DNA of 64,000 nt from Thysanoteuthis rhombus (Eukaryota > Mollusca > Cephalopoda > Oegopsida > Thysanoteuthidae): positions 51,928,929 through 51,992,928 of the forward strand of contig OY735224.1 in NCBI GenBank assembly GCA_963457665.1. The letters are read 5' to 3'. Shown one piece after another: positions 26,196-38,611 of the stretch. The notes beneath the pieces are model-generated. The model was not told where the DNA came from, did not search any database, and saw only the letters and a list, made by a program, of their open reading frames with translations. The stretch's first letter is position 1, and every line of letters begins with the position of its first letter. The position numbers were made by a program, and so were the translations under genes.

Positions 26196-27860
26196 CGACG
26201 ACCCTCAGGTCAAGTGTTTGTAGCGATTAAATGGTGGGGGGAGGGGGGAACTCAACAGGCCTTTTTCATTTGACACGCGTCGGTAATTAAGGAGTTCAGA
26301 TAGTAATACTTAGGGCCTTTAAAGCAGTTACCAACCACATATCTATGGCAGTAGCCACAAGTTGAAAGAGGCTGACAAAAGGCGGAAGGAACGTCTGGTG
26401 CCCTTGAAGCATTGCTAACTTGACTTTTTCGGGCTAAAACCGCTGTAAAAATTGGCTGAAAATGAGTTGGCAACACTGGCCACAAGTGTGAATCTGACAG
26501 CCAAGCATCTGCTAATATGATGTCAGGAAGAAAAGAAAGAAGAAGCGGGTTTGCCCTTCAGACACTTGACACTACCCGTAGCTCAGGGATTCCCTTGTCA
26601 AGAACGGAAAAGTCTGTGTCGTACAGGTTGGGTCGGGCTCCACAAGTGCAGAACAACTACAATCCACTGTTGTGGCAGAAGCATAAAAAGAATTTCGTTT
26701 TTATTACAACCTGTGCATGTAATAAAACAATAACCCATAAACTACGTTATAAATCACATTTTAAACGTGTACATATATTCACACACATCTCTATAAGACG
26801 ATTTGTAGGTCACCAGTTAGCCTACGTCATCAAAGATCAATAATTTCTTCTTTTTTTTTCAATCAATTCTCATGATAGATATGAAATTACGTCATCAGCG
26901 TCCACAAGCATGGGATTAGAGATTAAAATAATTTCTTTTAGATGTAATTTATTTTCTCTTCAAGAGCCCACCCCCATTATCCACAGTTTCCTTTTCAGTG
27001 GTCCCGTCTACCCTCTTTTACCATTTCAGTGGTACGTGGACACATCATTAGAATTCCGTTCTTCCTTGATGAAAAAAAAAAAAATGAGTTCAAACCCGAG
27101 GACTTCCGCCAATAAAAATGGCTTAGTGTGTTACTGTTGGTTCGTTAGTGCATTAAAATCGCCTCCTCTTAAAAAGAAGCTGAATTAATGTTACTTCAAA
27201 ATTCCTTTTTGCGCCAAATTCCCAGACGTAACAGTAACTGTTAAAAAGGCTACATTTCACTTCTTTTTTTTTCCTTTAATGCAGTATGTGGCCAAGTTTT
27301 ACAACATTTCAGTTGACTAAATGGTGAAATTAAACTTTTCAGATTAAATCATAACCACTTCAAGTGTAAATTTGTTTTTATTAATTTTTTTTAATTACAG
27401 AGTTTTAATTCTTAAAGATTTTCAGACCTTTAAACAGAATGGTGTCAAAATAATTGATTAAAAAGTAATTATTTCATAAGTTGAATTTCTACGTTGTAAT
27501 TTTTGAAAAATTCGTTTTTCATTCTTTTTTTTTTCCTTTTAAAATAATTTCGACTTTTATCTTTCGAAAAAGTACAAGAATAAAAACTAAAGAACACATT
27601 TAAATTTCTAAATTAGTTTTATAATAGGGTGTAGGAGATTCCAAAAGTTCTGGGAGTCTGATTGAAGTAACACATAGAAAAAAATGTCTCTTGAAAACTG
27701 AAGAGAATTCATCACCACTAACCACAAAAAGTCGTCAACCTTGATTGTTTTAACAGTTAATTAGAAATTCGTGATAAAAATGGGTTTTGGCAACTAGGTT
27801 TTCGGCGATCCTGTTCAGCAAGGGGTTCTTCCGAGGCACTGTAAGCCCCAGTGGATGATT

Positions 27861-27866
<6 letters not shown>

Positions 27867-27911
<45 letters not shown>
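27867..27911. repeat. (TA)n microsatellite
   Basis: Uninterrupted TA dinucleotides, about 22 units. Confidence 0.95.
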
Positions 27912-29239
27912 CCAATTTCGAGGTCGTTTTGTGACTTACAGAAGAATAAAAATTCCAGGGAATGTAAATCGTTTTTGAAAAACCATCCTAAACAAGCAAC
28001 AGAATCATTATCACATGCAGACAATTCTGCCCTTCCCTGGAAAAGTGTCAGCGAATGCCCATATATCCATGGGTGGTCCGATGCCTGTTTTCCAAGGAGC
28101 ACCCCACCAAGATATATTCAAGATTGGGAGAGGGGTATGGAGTGAATAGAAAGATATATCCGGATGTTGGTTTTCAGGTGAAGGACTAGAGAGCGCCCAA
28201 ATTGTGACTTGTCTCCAGCTGTCATTGTTCATGGTGACCAATTGATAACCACCAAGCCTGCTTCCAACTTCAAACCTTCTCGTCCTAGGAGAGAAGGCCT
28301 GATAAAAGGGATGAAGGGGTAGGGGGCGAATGGCCCATACGAGCTCCCCCCCTCAACGGACGCCCCTGCGCGTACCTGATCACTGCTTTATGGGGGGGGA
28401 ATCAAATAATTGATTAATTAATTAATTAAAATAGTTAATAAAAACAGCAGTAAAAGTCATTCGCTTTTTTTTTGGTAGACTAGTTTTTTTTCTCTCTCTT
28501 TATCTTCTTGGAAAAAAAAAGAAAATAAGACAATCCTGATAAGATAAAGCTTCCTGATAAATAACAAGGAAGTTATAAAACAAACAATTTTTTTTTTAGG
28601 TTAACCAGTTATTGTTTTTCTCCCCTCAACCTGAAGAAAATTATCAGCTTTTGGTTCGTTGAAGGCGGAAGTAGGGAGAATCCCGTTGCAATGTATTTTT
28701 CTTACTAATAAAATTACCCTCCCGGGTTACGTGGGTGGTTGAGAAGATTGGTGATACTGGAAAATCTCCAAGTGCTACATTTTTCTCTTCATCAAGTGAA
28801 GAAATTCGACCCCAGCTTAGATGAAATAATGATAAAATAAATAATGACAAAAAGAGATGTAAAACAAAATAGTAAAAAAAAAAATCACCATGGTTTAAGG
28901 ATTTATAAAATAAAAAAAAATGAATACAAGAAAACTTAAATATTTTTCTTTTATACTAAATTTACAACTGGATCTGGGATGAAGGGTCAAGTCAAAAAAG
29001 TTTTTTCTTAAAAAGTCGGGGATTAGGTTTGAAGGTTATTCCGTTAAATCAAGTTGGATTATTGTGTAATGTTCATTCAAAAAAGGATATTTTTCTCCAT
29101 AAAACACAAAACTTTCTTTTAAAAATGCTACCCTTGATTCATTTGGTGAGGAAAGATAAGTAGTTTTACAATTCAAGAAATGAAACAAACGATCTTATTC
29201 ACACATTGAAACGTTTTACTAATTATTTCTTGAATAATC

Positions 29240-29240
29240 A

Positions 29241-29309
<69 letters not shown>

Positions 29310-29386
29310 AATGAAGTTTTTTTTATATATCATAAAATAAATAAAGTTTCCTTTTCTTGTAGAGATATTTTATGAATGCAAGTTTT

Positions 29387-29438
<52 letters not shown>

Positions 29439-29477
29439 AAAACTTGCATTCATAAAATATCTCTACAAGAAAAGGAA

Positions 29478-29512
<35 letters not shown>

Positions 29513-29585
29513 AATGAAGATTTTTTCCTTTAATATATATATATATATATATATTATATATAATAAATGAAGATTTTTTCCTTTA

Positions 29586-29618
<33 letters not shown>

Positions 29619-29840
29619 ATAATAAATGAAGATTTTTTCCTTTAATATATATATATATATATTATATATATATATATATAATAAATGAAGATTTTTTCCT
29701 TTAATATATATATTATATATATATATAATAAATGAAGATTTTTTCCTTTAATATATATATATACATAATAAATGAAGATTTTTTTCCTTTTATACATATA
29801 TGTATATATACATACATATATATATATATGTGATAAATAT
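29240..29840. repeat. AT-rich repeat region with (TA)n and aataaatgaagattttttcc units
   Basis: (TA)n tracts at 29240-29305, 29391-29435 and beyond, then six copies of aataaatgaagattttttcc followed by tttaatatata between 29500 and 29800. Confidence 0.9.
29341..29484. repeat. Perfect 144-bp hairpin
   Basis: ataaagtttccttttcttgt ... gcaagttttctta on the left is exactly reversed as taagaaaacttgc ... acaagaaaaggaaactttat on the right, about 50 bp per arm, with (TA)n forming the rest of the stem and loop. Confidence 0.9.
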
Positions 29841-30127
29841 GATTTTACCAGTCAGATGCCTTTCTGAGGATAACAGGTCAAGTCGGCTCGCATGATTTTT
29901 TATTTGAAAAATAATTATCAATAAATTAATTCCTATTGCAAATAAATGAGTTCAATCCTATTTGTTTGTTTTTCTAAAAACTTCATTATAAAAACAATTT
30001 TTCGCAGCGAAACAAAGAAAACCCAAAGTTTTATTGTCGTCATATTTTTTTATGGGGGTTCGTTTCCAACATATGAAATGCTTATCCAACATAATTTTCT
30101 TTTATTTATTAAAGTAAAAGTAAAAAT

Positions 30128-30130
30128 ATA

Positions 30131-30179
<49 letters not shown>
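30128..30179. repeat. (TA)n microsatellite
   Basis: About 26 TA units, flanked by imperfect gtaaaagtaaaaatatat / atatatctgtattttac arms that extend the hairpin. Confidence 0.95.
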
Positions 30180-30181
<2 letters not shown>

Positions 30182-31617
30182 GTATTTTACTCGTAATACC
30201 TGCAGTAAAAAAGATTTTGTCTGTTTTTCAAAAGGTTTTCCGTTAAAGTTATTCGTTTTGTTGTCTCTGTGCATTATCAAATTATTATAAATAATTCACT
30301 TGCAATAATGTTCCTAATAATGTAAGTTTTTCGAAGGTTTTCTTAATAAATTAATTTTAAAACTGAATCTTTGTAGCAAAATAAAGAAACCTGACATATC
30401 TTTATTTTGGTTGTTTCCCTGGGAAGACTTGACTAGAAATCTTTGAAAGAATTGCATTTTCAATCAAGAATCCAAGTCTTTAAAAAAAAAATCATCAAAA
30501 GTAATTGGTCTGGGTTTGAACCCTGGTACAATTAAGAGAAGGCGGTCCCGATTGTAAAGTTCCCCATCGGGGCACATGCTATGTTAAAAACGGCACACAA
30601 AAGAGAAATAAGAGAATTCATGAAAGAAAAAAAAAAAAAAAAGAAAAAGAACTGGAGTAAATACATGGGTAATCCCTTGTTTCATGGGTCAAAAATCGGA
30701 CGGCATGCCTGGCTTTAAAAGAGGCCGGATTTTCATTTCCAGGATAACTGAGTACACTATATAGATAAAAAAGTAAAAATGTTGTATACACACTCTAAAA
30801 ACTCATACAAAAAAGTTTAATTATACAACGTTGTTTTAATTAGAGATAAGCACAATAAGGAAAATGAGCATGTATAACATTTAACAGCCCTGGAAATTAA
30901 ATCTAGCCAATTTTAGCCATTTTTAAAGCCAGTCCTGTGCTACCGTTTGGACCCATCAAATCAGCCTGTTTTGTTATTGCTTAGGATAAATCAAAATTGC
31001 TTTTTTTGTTTGTTTTTTTTTCTATGCGTCGTTTATATAATTGAGTGAGCGGGGGTGTTGAAGTTTACAATCGGGACTGCCTTTCTTTTCTACATTGTTC
31101 CGAGATCTTAGCCAATAATGAGAGGGGATAAAACCAACTTCTCCAATTCAAGACACTTTTCGTGTCAAAAAAGAAAAAAAAATAAATAAAATAAGAGAGA
31201 TATTATAACCTATTTTCTACATCAATAATAAAAATGAATTTAAATTTGATCTATAAAGATAAAATAAAACTTGAGAGTCAATTTTTCCCAGTTCAAAACT
31301 TGTGTAGACAAAGTGCGTGTAATTCAAAACATTCCATTATCTATATCAAGTTTTAAAAAGTTATAAGTGAAAAAGTGCGTGTTGCAGCACAAACTTTTAA
31401 TTGAGTACAGAATGCGAATACCAAGTTAGATAAGTGTAAACAACTCACCCCAAAAGTTTCTTGGAAGGTAGACATCTGTTTTTAAGAAAGTCCCTCTTCA
31501 CAACAAAAATAAAATCAAAACAAAGTTTTTCATGTAAAACGCCTTTCAACCTTGTGAGCGAATGAAGTTGGCTTTTTTGTCTTTGTCGTAAGGAATTATA
31601 AAAAAAAAATAACCGAA

Positions 31618-32060
31618 CAGTGTTGCCAGATAATCGGAGTCGTTTCTGGCCAAAAACACGCCGAAAGATGGCCGAATACAATTTCCTTTCATAAAAACAA
31701 ATATTTTATCTAATTTTATTAGATAAAGTATTGTGGATCATTATTAATCATTTTTTTTTACACAACTATTCACCTTCATCTTAATTTTTCTGTTGCTTTT
31801 TTTTTTAAAAACTTTATAAAAATGTCGCGATAAGCAACTAAAAAATCGAGTCGTAAGTGAATAGTACTTTAACAAAAATTGCTACAATAATCGTATATAG
31901 ATAATTGCAATATTATTGTACACACCTAAAAAGTAATTTATCAGAAGTATTCCTGTAACAAGGTCAAAATGGTTTAACAAGAATGTTCATGGCCAAAATA
32001 TTTTCCCAAAAGGCCAAATTTGGAAAGTTTTGCTATAAAATGGCCAAAACGTAAACCCGG
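31618..32060. repeat. Repeat B elements upstream of UBE3D
   Basis: cagtgttgccagataatcgg, gtcgtttctggccaaaaaca, then farther on gttcatggccaaaatatttt and ctataaaatggccaaaacg. Confidence 0.5.
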
Positions 32061-32267
32061 TCTCGAAATATCAATATTAAAAATTGACTTAGAAAAAGTC
32101 GTTCCATTCCAAAGTTGCCAACTTATATTTTTATTTTGATCTGAAATTTAATCAAACCTTGAAAATACGATGAAAACTGATCACATTAATCTATACTAAT
32201 AGTTGTAGAGTAATTTATTTTGCTAATTACCTAAGCGGCCTTGTCGCCTTCTATCAGATCAAGGAAA

Positions 32268-32419
32268 ATGGCGGCATTTAGAAAATCTGATGTGACAATG
32301 TCGTCTGTTTGTAGCGATAAGCAAACGATGCCTGGTTTTAGAAATAAAACCTGGTCTATGCTTTATGCTGAAAGATTGAAGAATCTCGGAAGGTTCTCCA
32401 TTTATCTCAACGTTGACAG
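32268..32419 (+). CDS. UBE3D: UBE3D exon 1 (start codon)
   Basis: Fifty codons plus two bases, starting MAAFRKSDV. The segment MLYAERLKNLGRFSIYL resembles the N-terminal strand of vertebrate UBE3D. It ends GAC-AG before GTTTTT; the donor is a plain GT with a weak extended match. Phase 2 joins exactly to exon 2 to make Arg. The frame is also open upstream without an ATG, so this ATG is the best start. The true 5' UTR and promoter are not resolved; no TATA box is obvious. Confidence 0.75.
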
Positions 32420-35400
32420 GTTTTTATAATATTTTCATTTTTCTTGGCTTAATGATGGTGTCCCGTTGGGTATTTCGAGGGACTTGAGTTGGGTTTTTTT
32501 TTCAAACTAAATTGTAAATTCTTATAAATTCTTACAGCAGGCCCGTCGACAAGGGGGAGCCAGGGGAGGACAGGCCCCTCCTGGAAATATGACGTGAATC
32601 AATTGTTGCTAATTAAGCGCTTTCCGCGCTAAATTCAGCGCGTTTTGGCAGTGCTGAATTAGCGCAGGCGTGATTGAATATTTCGGCCCTTTTCTTCTTC
32701 TTTTCACTATTTTTGGAGTATTTTGATTGTTTTGGCGCTTTTTTTTAAAAACCCCGACCACTTCTATTCCCCCCCCCCCCCCCCGGAATTGATGGATGGC
32801 CCTGTACCCTGGCGACAGACCTGTCTTATTTGTGGTAACAACATAAGCCGAAATTTATTATTATTTAACTTCTTTGTGAACACTGCAGGGTTGCTAAATG
32901 GGAGACGTTTCTGGCCAAAAACATGCAAAAAATAGCCAAATGGCAAAATTATTCATAAAATATCACAATTCTGCTGTAGGGTTATGTTTAGTGCAGAAGA
33001 CGCATCACATGTTCATTTAGATTTTGGCTAGTTTAAATGGCTAAAAGTGATCAGATTTTCACCGTTCTAATTAAATCCATTGAGTAAAACAAAAAATCAC
33101 CTACGCGCATTTTAAAGGTGACCCTCAAATAATTCTATTGGTCGCTTAAAATTCAAGATTAACATTAATATAAAGGAAATGAAATATACGCAGCTACCTG
33201 GCCACTAAATCTACACAATACAACCATATTTTATTTTATGAATCTAGCCACTTTTAGCCATAAAAATACTCTATATCAAAATGACCATATAACACAGCTT
33301 TACAGAGATGACCCTGCACATCAACAATAAGAATATTGCAATAGTCAACTAGGCTAAATCAATCCGATATTTCGAAATTTTAGCCCTTTAGATCATTGAC
33401 ATCTTCATGCAATCTGTGATTCATCGATACCCAGGCATGAACCGAAAAAATAAAAATAATCCTAACATATAATAGGCCTGTGAGCGAATTACTTTCACTT
33501 TACTTACTTATTCATTCATTCATTCACTGCGGTATTCACGTTCCTGATATAACCTCTAAGTTATAAATGGATTGGTCCATGTGAGAGATTAACACTATAA
33601 AAACAATTATAGGGTTTTAAAATGAGATCGTCTGTTGTGACATAACGATAAAGATGACGTTCAGAAGACTTTGATCATGGATTAAAAAGGTCAAATTGAG
33701 TTGAAACTTTGAAAAAATTAAAATTAGGATACTTGAATTATCAAAAATGAGTTACCTTATAAAATAGCCTGAGGCTCTTAAATGCCGATCCATGCATAAA
33801 TAACCCTGTCATTTTTTACCAGTATATTCTACTAGTAATAATAATTATAAAAATGATAAAAAAAACAAAGTAATTAGATGTGCAGTTTTGAACGTGGTTT
33901 CGTTTCATTATTTTTTCAAATTAAGAATAGCCAAAAATTTTAATATGGCCCAACCGAAGAGTTCATGGCCCAGTGCTTTCTAAAGTGGCCAGGTTTGTTA
34001 AATTTGGTCATGAAATTGCCAAAATGCCACCCTGTTATGTTCGGATTTTTCAACCCTGAAGTGATAATAATAAATAAGTGATTGAATATTATCACTAGTA
34101 TGTCTGTGCCATGAAAATAACTATCTATGAAAATGATATTTTGTGTTAAGTCCTTACTACACCAACTGTAAAAATGAAATGAATTAGACAAAAACATTCC
34201 AGTTGTCAATGAACAAAACTCGTATATATATATATATATACTCCTCTCCCCTCATTCCTACCCGTTCATTTTATTATTATCATTTGCAATTTCAATCCTG
34301 TTGCCTGGTGGTTACCGCTGGAGGTTGAGTGACAGTAAATCTCCTCAAGTCTCCAGCCGTCCTCTCCATATTCTCATAGACCACAGCAATATTGTGGTTT
34401 ACAGTCTCACACCAGTTGCCTGGTGCTGCTTATTATTATTATTATTATCGTTATTGTTATTATTCACCTCACCAGTTGCCTAGTGGTTACAGCTAGAGAT
34501 TAAGTAACCTAAGGTCTCCAGTTGTCCTCTCCATATTCCTGCAGTTCACAGCAGTGCTGTGGTTTATAGTTTCTCACCAGTTGTCCACTGGTTATTGCTG
34601 AAGGCTGAGTGACAGTAAGTCTCCTTAGGTCTTCAGCTTTCCTCTCGTATCTCTCTCCTCTATCATAGCAGCACTGTGGTTCATACTTCCACCACCATTT
34701 ATGTTGTGTGTGCGTTTTTTGTTTGTTTTTTTTCTCTCTCCTTTTCTCTTCTCTATGTTAGGCCACTGCTAACAGCTAGGGTCATAGATACTCATATTTC
34801 TAGCACTTTCCTCAGTATTCCTACAGTCCCCAGCAGTGCTGTGGTCTGTATAATCTCGATCTTTTTATTCCAGTCTCGCTTGCAGTGTCTTTGGCTCTCT
34901 TCTGAGTGCACCTACTATTACTGGTACTATCCTGACTTTCATGTTCCACACTTTCTTCAGCTCTCTAGCCAGGTCCTGGTGTTTTCCTAACTTTTCACCT
35001 TCTTTCCTCTTTGGTCTGAAGACACGGCCACGTCTATTATTTAGCAGGTTCTCCTCTTCTTGTCCATGATTACTAGGATCTCACTTGGATCGGGTGGTCA
35101 GTTTGGATGTTAAAGTCCCAAAGTAATTTGTGATTTCCATTCTCCAGGGCTGTCTCTGGTATGTGCTGGTATCATTTTTCCGCTTGGTTAAATTATAGTA
35201 GACGTTATTTTGTTGCTGTGGTGTTAGCAAATAAATATGTCTTCTGATTTTTTTCTTTTCACTTATTTCACGGAGCTTCCTGATATATAATAAGACAGTC
35301 GTTGAAATTGTAAATTGATTTTTGTTCTGTCTCATAAGCTTGGAATTATTTGGTTATTGTTTTTTCAGCAACGGGTTACCATTCCATGTGTTTGTGGTGA

Positions 35401-37199
35401 GGTTTAGTTTGTCATATGCGTCTGGAGTGGTGGCCATTTTGAAATTGGGAAAAGGTACCAAATGCCACATGGTTATTTATTCACCAACTGGACCTGTGGA
35501 AATTCTAGGAATGTTGACAACTAATCATTTTGCACCTCTGCTTTTCTCTCTCTCTTTGCCTGTACATTCTCATTCTCTCCCTTATCCCTTCCAAACTTGA
35601 TTGCCCATCTATGATTTCATCTAAATATCATTCAATCAAGGATTAGTTTTGTATACAAAAAAAATGTCCCTATCCCCTCAGCGAACAACCTGGCTCTCTT
35701 TCAGTTTTTTCTCCCCCGATCCCTTCCTATCCTCTTATTAAACTACCTTTTTCTGTCCTCTCCCTTCCTACATTCTTATCAAACTTTTTCCTCTACCCTC
35801 TCCCTTCGTGTCCTCTTATTAAACCACATTTTTAGTCCTTTCCCTTCCTACCCTCTTATCAAACCTCTTTTGTCCTCCCCCTTCCTACCTTCTTATCAAA
35901 CTACCTTTTTTGTCCTCCCCCTTCCTACCCTCTTATCAAACTATCTTTTTTGCCCTCTCCCTCCCTACTTTTTCTCTCCTCTCCCTTCGTCTTATCAAAC
36001 AATTTTTCCTGCCCTCTCCCTTCATACACCCTTATTAAATCATCCTTTTCTGCCCACTCCCTTCATACACTCTTATCAAACTACCTAACTTTCTCCCCCT
36101 CCCTTTCTCTTCCTACTGCCAATTGATAAGGACGCTTTGTAATTTTATTTTTTTTTTTTGTCTTTTGTGTCTCTAGGATCCAGAACGAGACTGGTTATAG
36201 CAACATAAGAGTACAGGTTGACACCAATTCGGTTAGCATTACTACGGGACGAGGCCGTGGCCGTGGCCGAGAGTGGACGTGGAAGCTCGGCATCCCAGAT
36301 GTCACCTTCCACCCAGCGTCATGCCGAGGGCTGAAATGCTCTCAGAGTGGGGAGTTGCATTGTACCTTGCAGACTACCTTACCTAACCTGCTGTTATCAC
36401 CATCGCGTACCCCTTCCATAACCAACACCCTCCAATCCCATATGGTGGACTCACTGCTGCGGAATCAGGATCGGTGTTCTTGCCGTTTCTGTGGGAAGAA
36501 AATCCTCCCCACAAACAGGTAAATCAACGTTACTCACAATTGATCACTGCCCAACAAAACTGTGAACAAAGTGATGATTTATTGATCACCCCTTTTTTCC
36601 AGTTTTTCTATTGATCACCCAGAACTTGACATGTTGCCAAAAGGCCTTGGTGAGGGGATGAATTTGCAATGTAAGTTTATGCTAAATTGATCACTTGGTT
36701 TTTGTCCGGAGGCATTCATGCTTGTTTTTTGGGAAAATTTAGACTATTTAACGATGCAACAAAAGGCTAGAGAAGTAACTTATTCATTGATCACCTGTTT
36801 TTCCAATTTTTCAATTGATCACCCCAAACATGACACATTGTGAAAAGATGTTGATCTTGTGACTGTTTCTATCGAGTGAACAACCAGACCTATTTTCATT
36901 CATTTCTGAATCGACATTCTTTATATATATATGTGGTGAGGATTTTGTTTGAAAAAATTGCTTAATTTTAAAGATAACAATGTGAAAAAGTTGAGTAAAT
37001 GAGCTGGGCATCTTGTATATTAGTTTGTTCAGCTCGCTATGCATGTATCACATGTAGAGGCCACTCTAATTGAGCTAGAGGGCTGAAAATTCAAACATTT
37101 ACTCATTATTATGTCTACGAAAAACTTTCTTCTTTTTTTTTTTCTAAATTCCTCCCTCAAATAGGTTTTTAGTGGGGATGGGTTTAATTTTCAATGTAA

Positions 37200-37233
<34 letters not shown>

Positions 37234-38549
37234 TTATTTGATTTGTTAATTTGTGTCTGTTGGATATTTTTTTTTTTTAAATTCGGACTTTTGAAGTGAT
37301 CACTGCCCAACAAAAGGTATGACAAGTAATTTATTCATTGATCACCCCTTTCTCCAAATTTTTTTAATTGATCACCCCTGACATAGAATGTAGTCAAAAA
37401 GTGTTACTCATGTGACGGTTTCTATTGAATGACTAATCAAAACTGTTTTTCTCTCTTTCTCTCTCTCTTTTTTTTTTTTTTTTTTCCCCCCTAAATTTCT
37501 TGTAGGAAATTTCGACGTGTACTTCCACTGCCATCAGAAGCCTGGATGGAAATGTCTGGTAACCACTTCTGTCATAAACACGATACAACGCCAAGAAGGA
37601 ACACTCGAAGCCAGCAGATGACCAGCCGGGGTTTACTGCTACCCAAATCGGGGGACTGTCTGGTCGGTGACCTTTACTTCTTGGCCAATTCTTTTGATGT
37701 TGACCGTAGTGCTCTCACCGTAGAACCTAAAACTGCTCAGATTCTGTGCAAAAGATGCAGAACTGAGCTGGGTGCCACCCTAAGGTCCACCGAGGATGGT
37801 AAGTAAAGCCTACTTTCATGGTTTTTGATTTGCTTTAGGTCAGTGGTTTCAAAACCAGACTGAGTGGGTAGATTTTTCTAGGTAAGAATCATCTTATCAA
37901 GGAACATCTTTCTACGTAGTTTCAAATAAATCTGACTTAAAACAGGTGAGAAACAATATGGGGAGAGACTTCCAGACAGACAGTAGAGAAGTGACGATGC
38001 CTCTCACAAATGTAAGTTGGAAGAAACAGTATCCTTATTTTAGATTCCTGGTATTGATTTAAATTTTAAACTGCAGACCCCGGACCATTATTACATTGTG
38101 TGTCCATCAGGTAAATGTTGTCAGGGGTCGGCTGCTCAAAATTTGAATCAATACCCTGAATTTAAAATCAGGATAACTCTCTGTTAGAGACTCTGCTCGT
38201 CCATCCGTCTGGATGTCTCTCCCCGTCTTGTTTCTCAGCTGATTCAAGTCAGATTTACTTGAAACTAGGTAGAAAAATGTCCCTTGATATGATGCTTCTT
38301 AGCTAGAAAAATCTTCAACTCTGGGTCATGTGATCTGGCAATAATGGTGTTTAAACTTTGTTTTAAAATTGATTTTTTTTCAGCTGTTTCAAGTCAGATT
38401 TACTTAAAGCTTGACAGAAAGGTATACCTCGATAAGATGCCTCTTACCTAAAATTATCTTCTATTCAGGGTCATTTGATCTGGCAATAATGGTGTTTAAA
38501 CTTTATAGTGGACACCTCATTGAACTTTTGGTTCTTGTTTCCGCATTGC

Positions 38550-38611
<62 letters not shown>

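Larger units (their letters stand above)
22000..32200. other. Intergenic region upstream of UBE3D, no gene seen
   Basis: Outside the listed repeats the sequence is AT-rich with short, low-complexity frames. ggtttgaaccc at 30518-30528 and cggtcccgattgtaaa at 30543-30560, with an inverted relative near 31048-31080, may be SINE pieces. The promoter of UBE3D should lie just before 32268, but no core motif is clear. Confidence 0.5.

Noticed and set aside
32769..32786. Poly(C) run as regulatory element
   Set aside because: A homopolymer; no supporting context. Its length may be unreliable.
35322..35600. 92-codon plus-strand frame in UBE3D intron 1
   Set aside because: Looks more protein-like than most (FGYCFFSNGLPFHVFVV) but matches no UBE3D segment, and exon 1 joins exon 2 directly in phase. 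Probably non-coding or repeat-derived.
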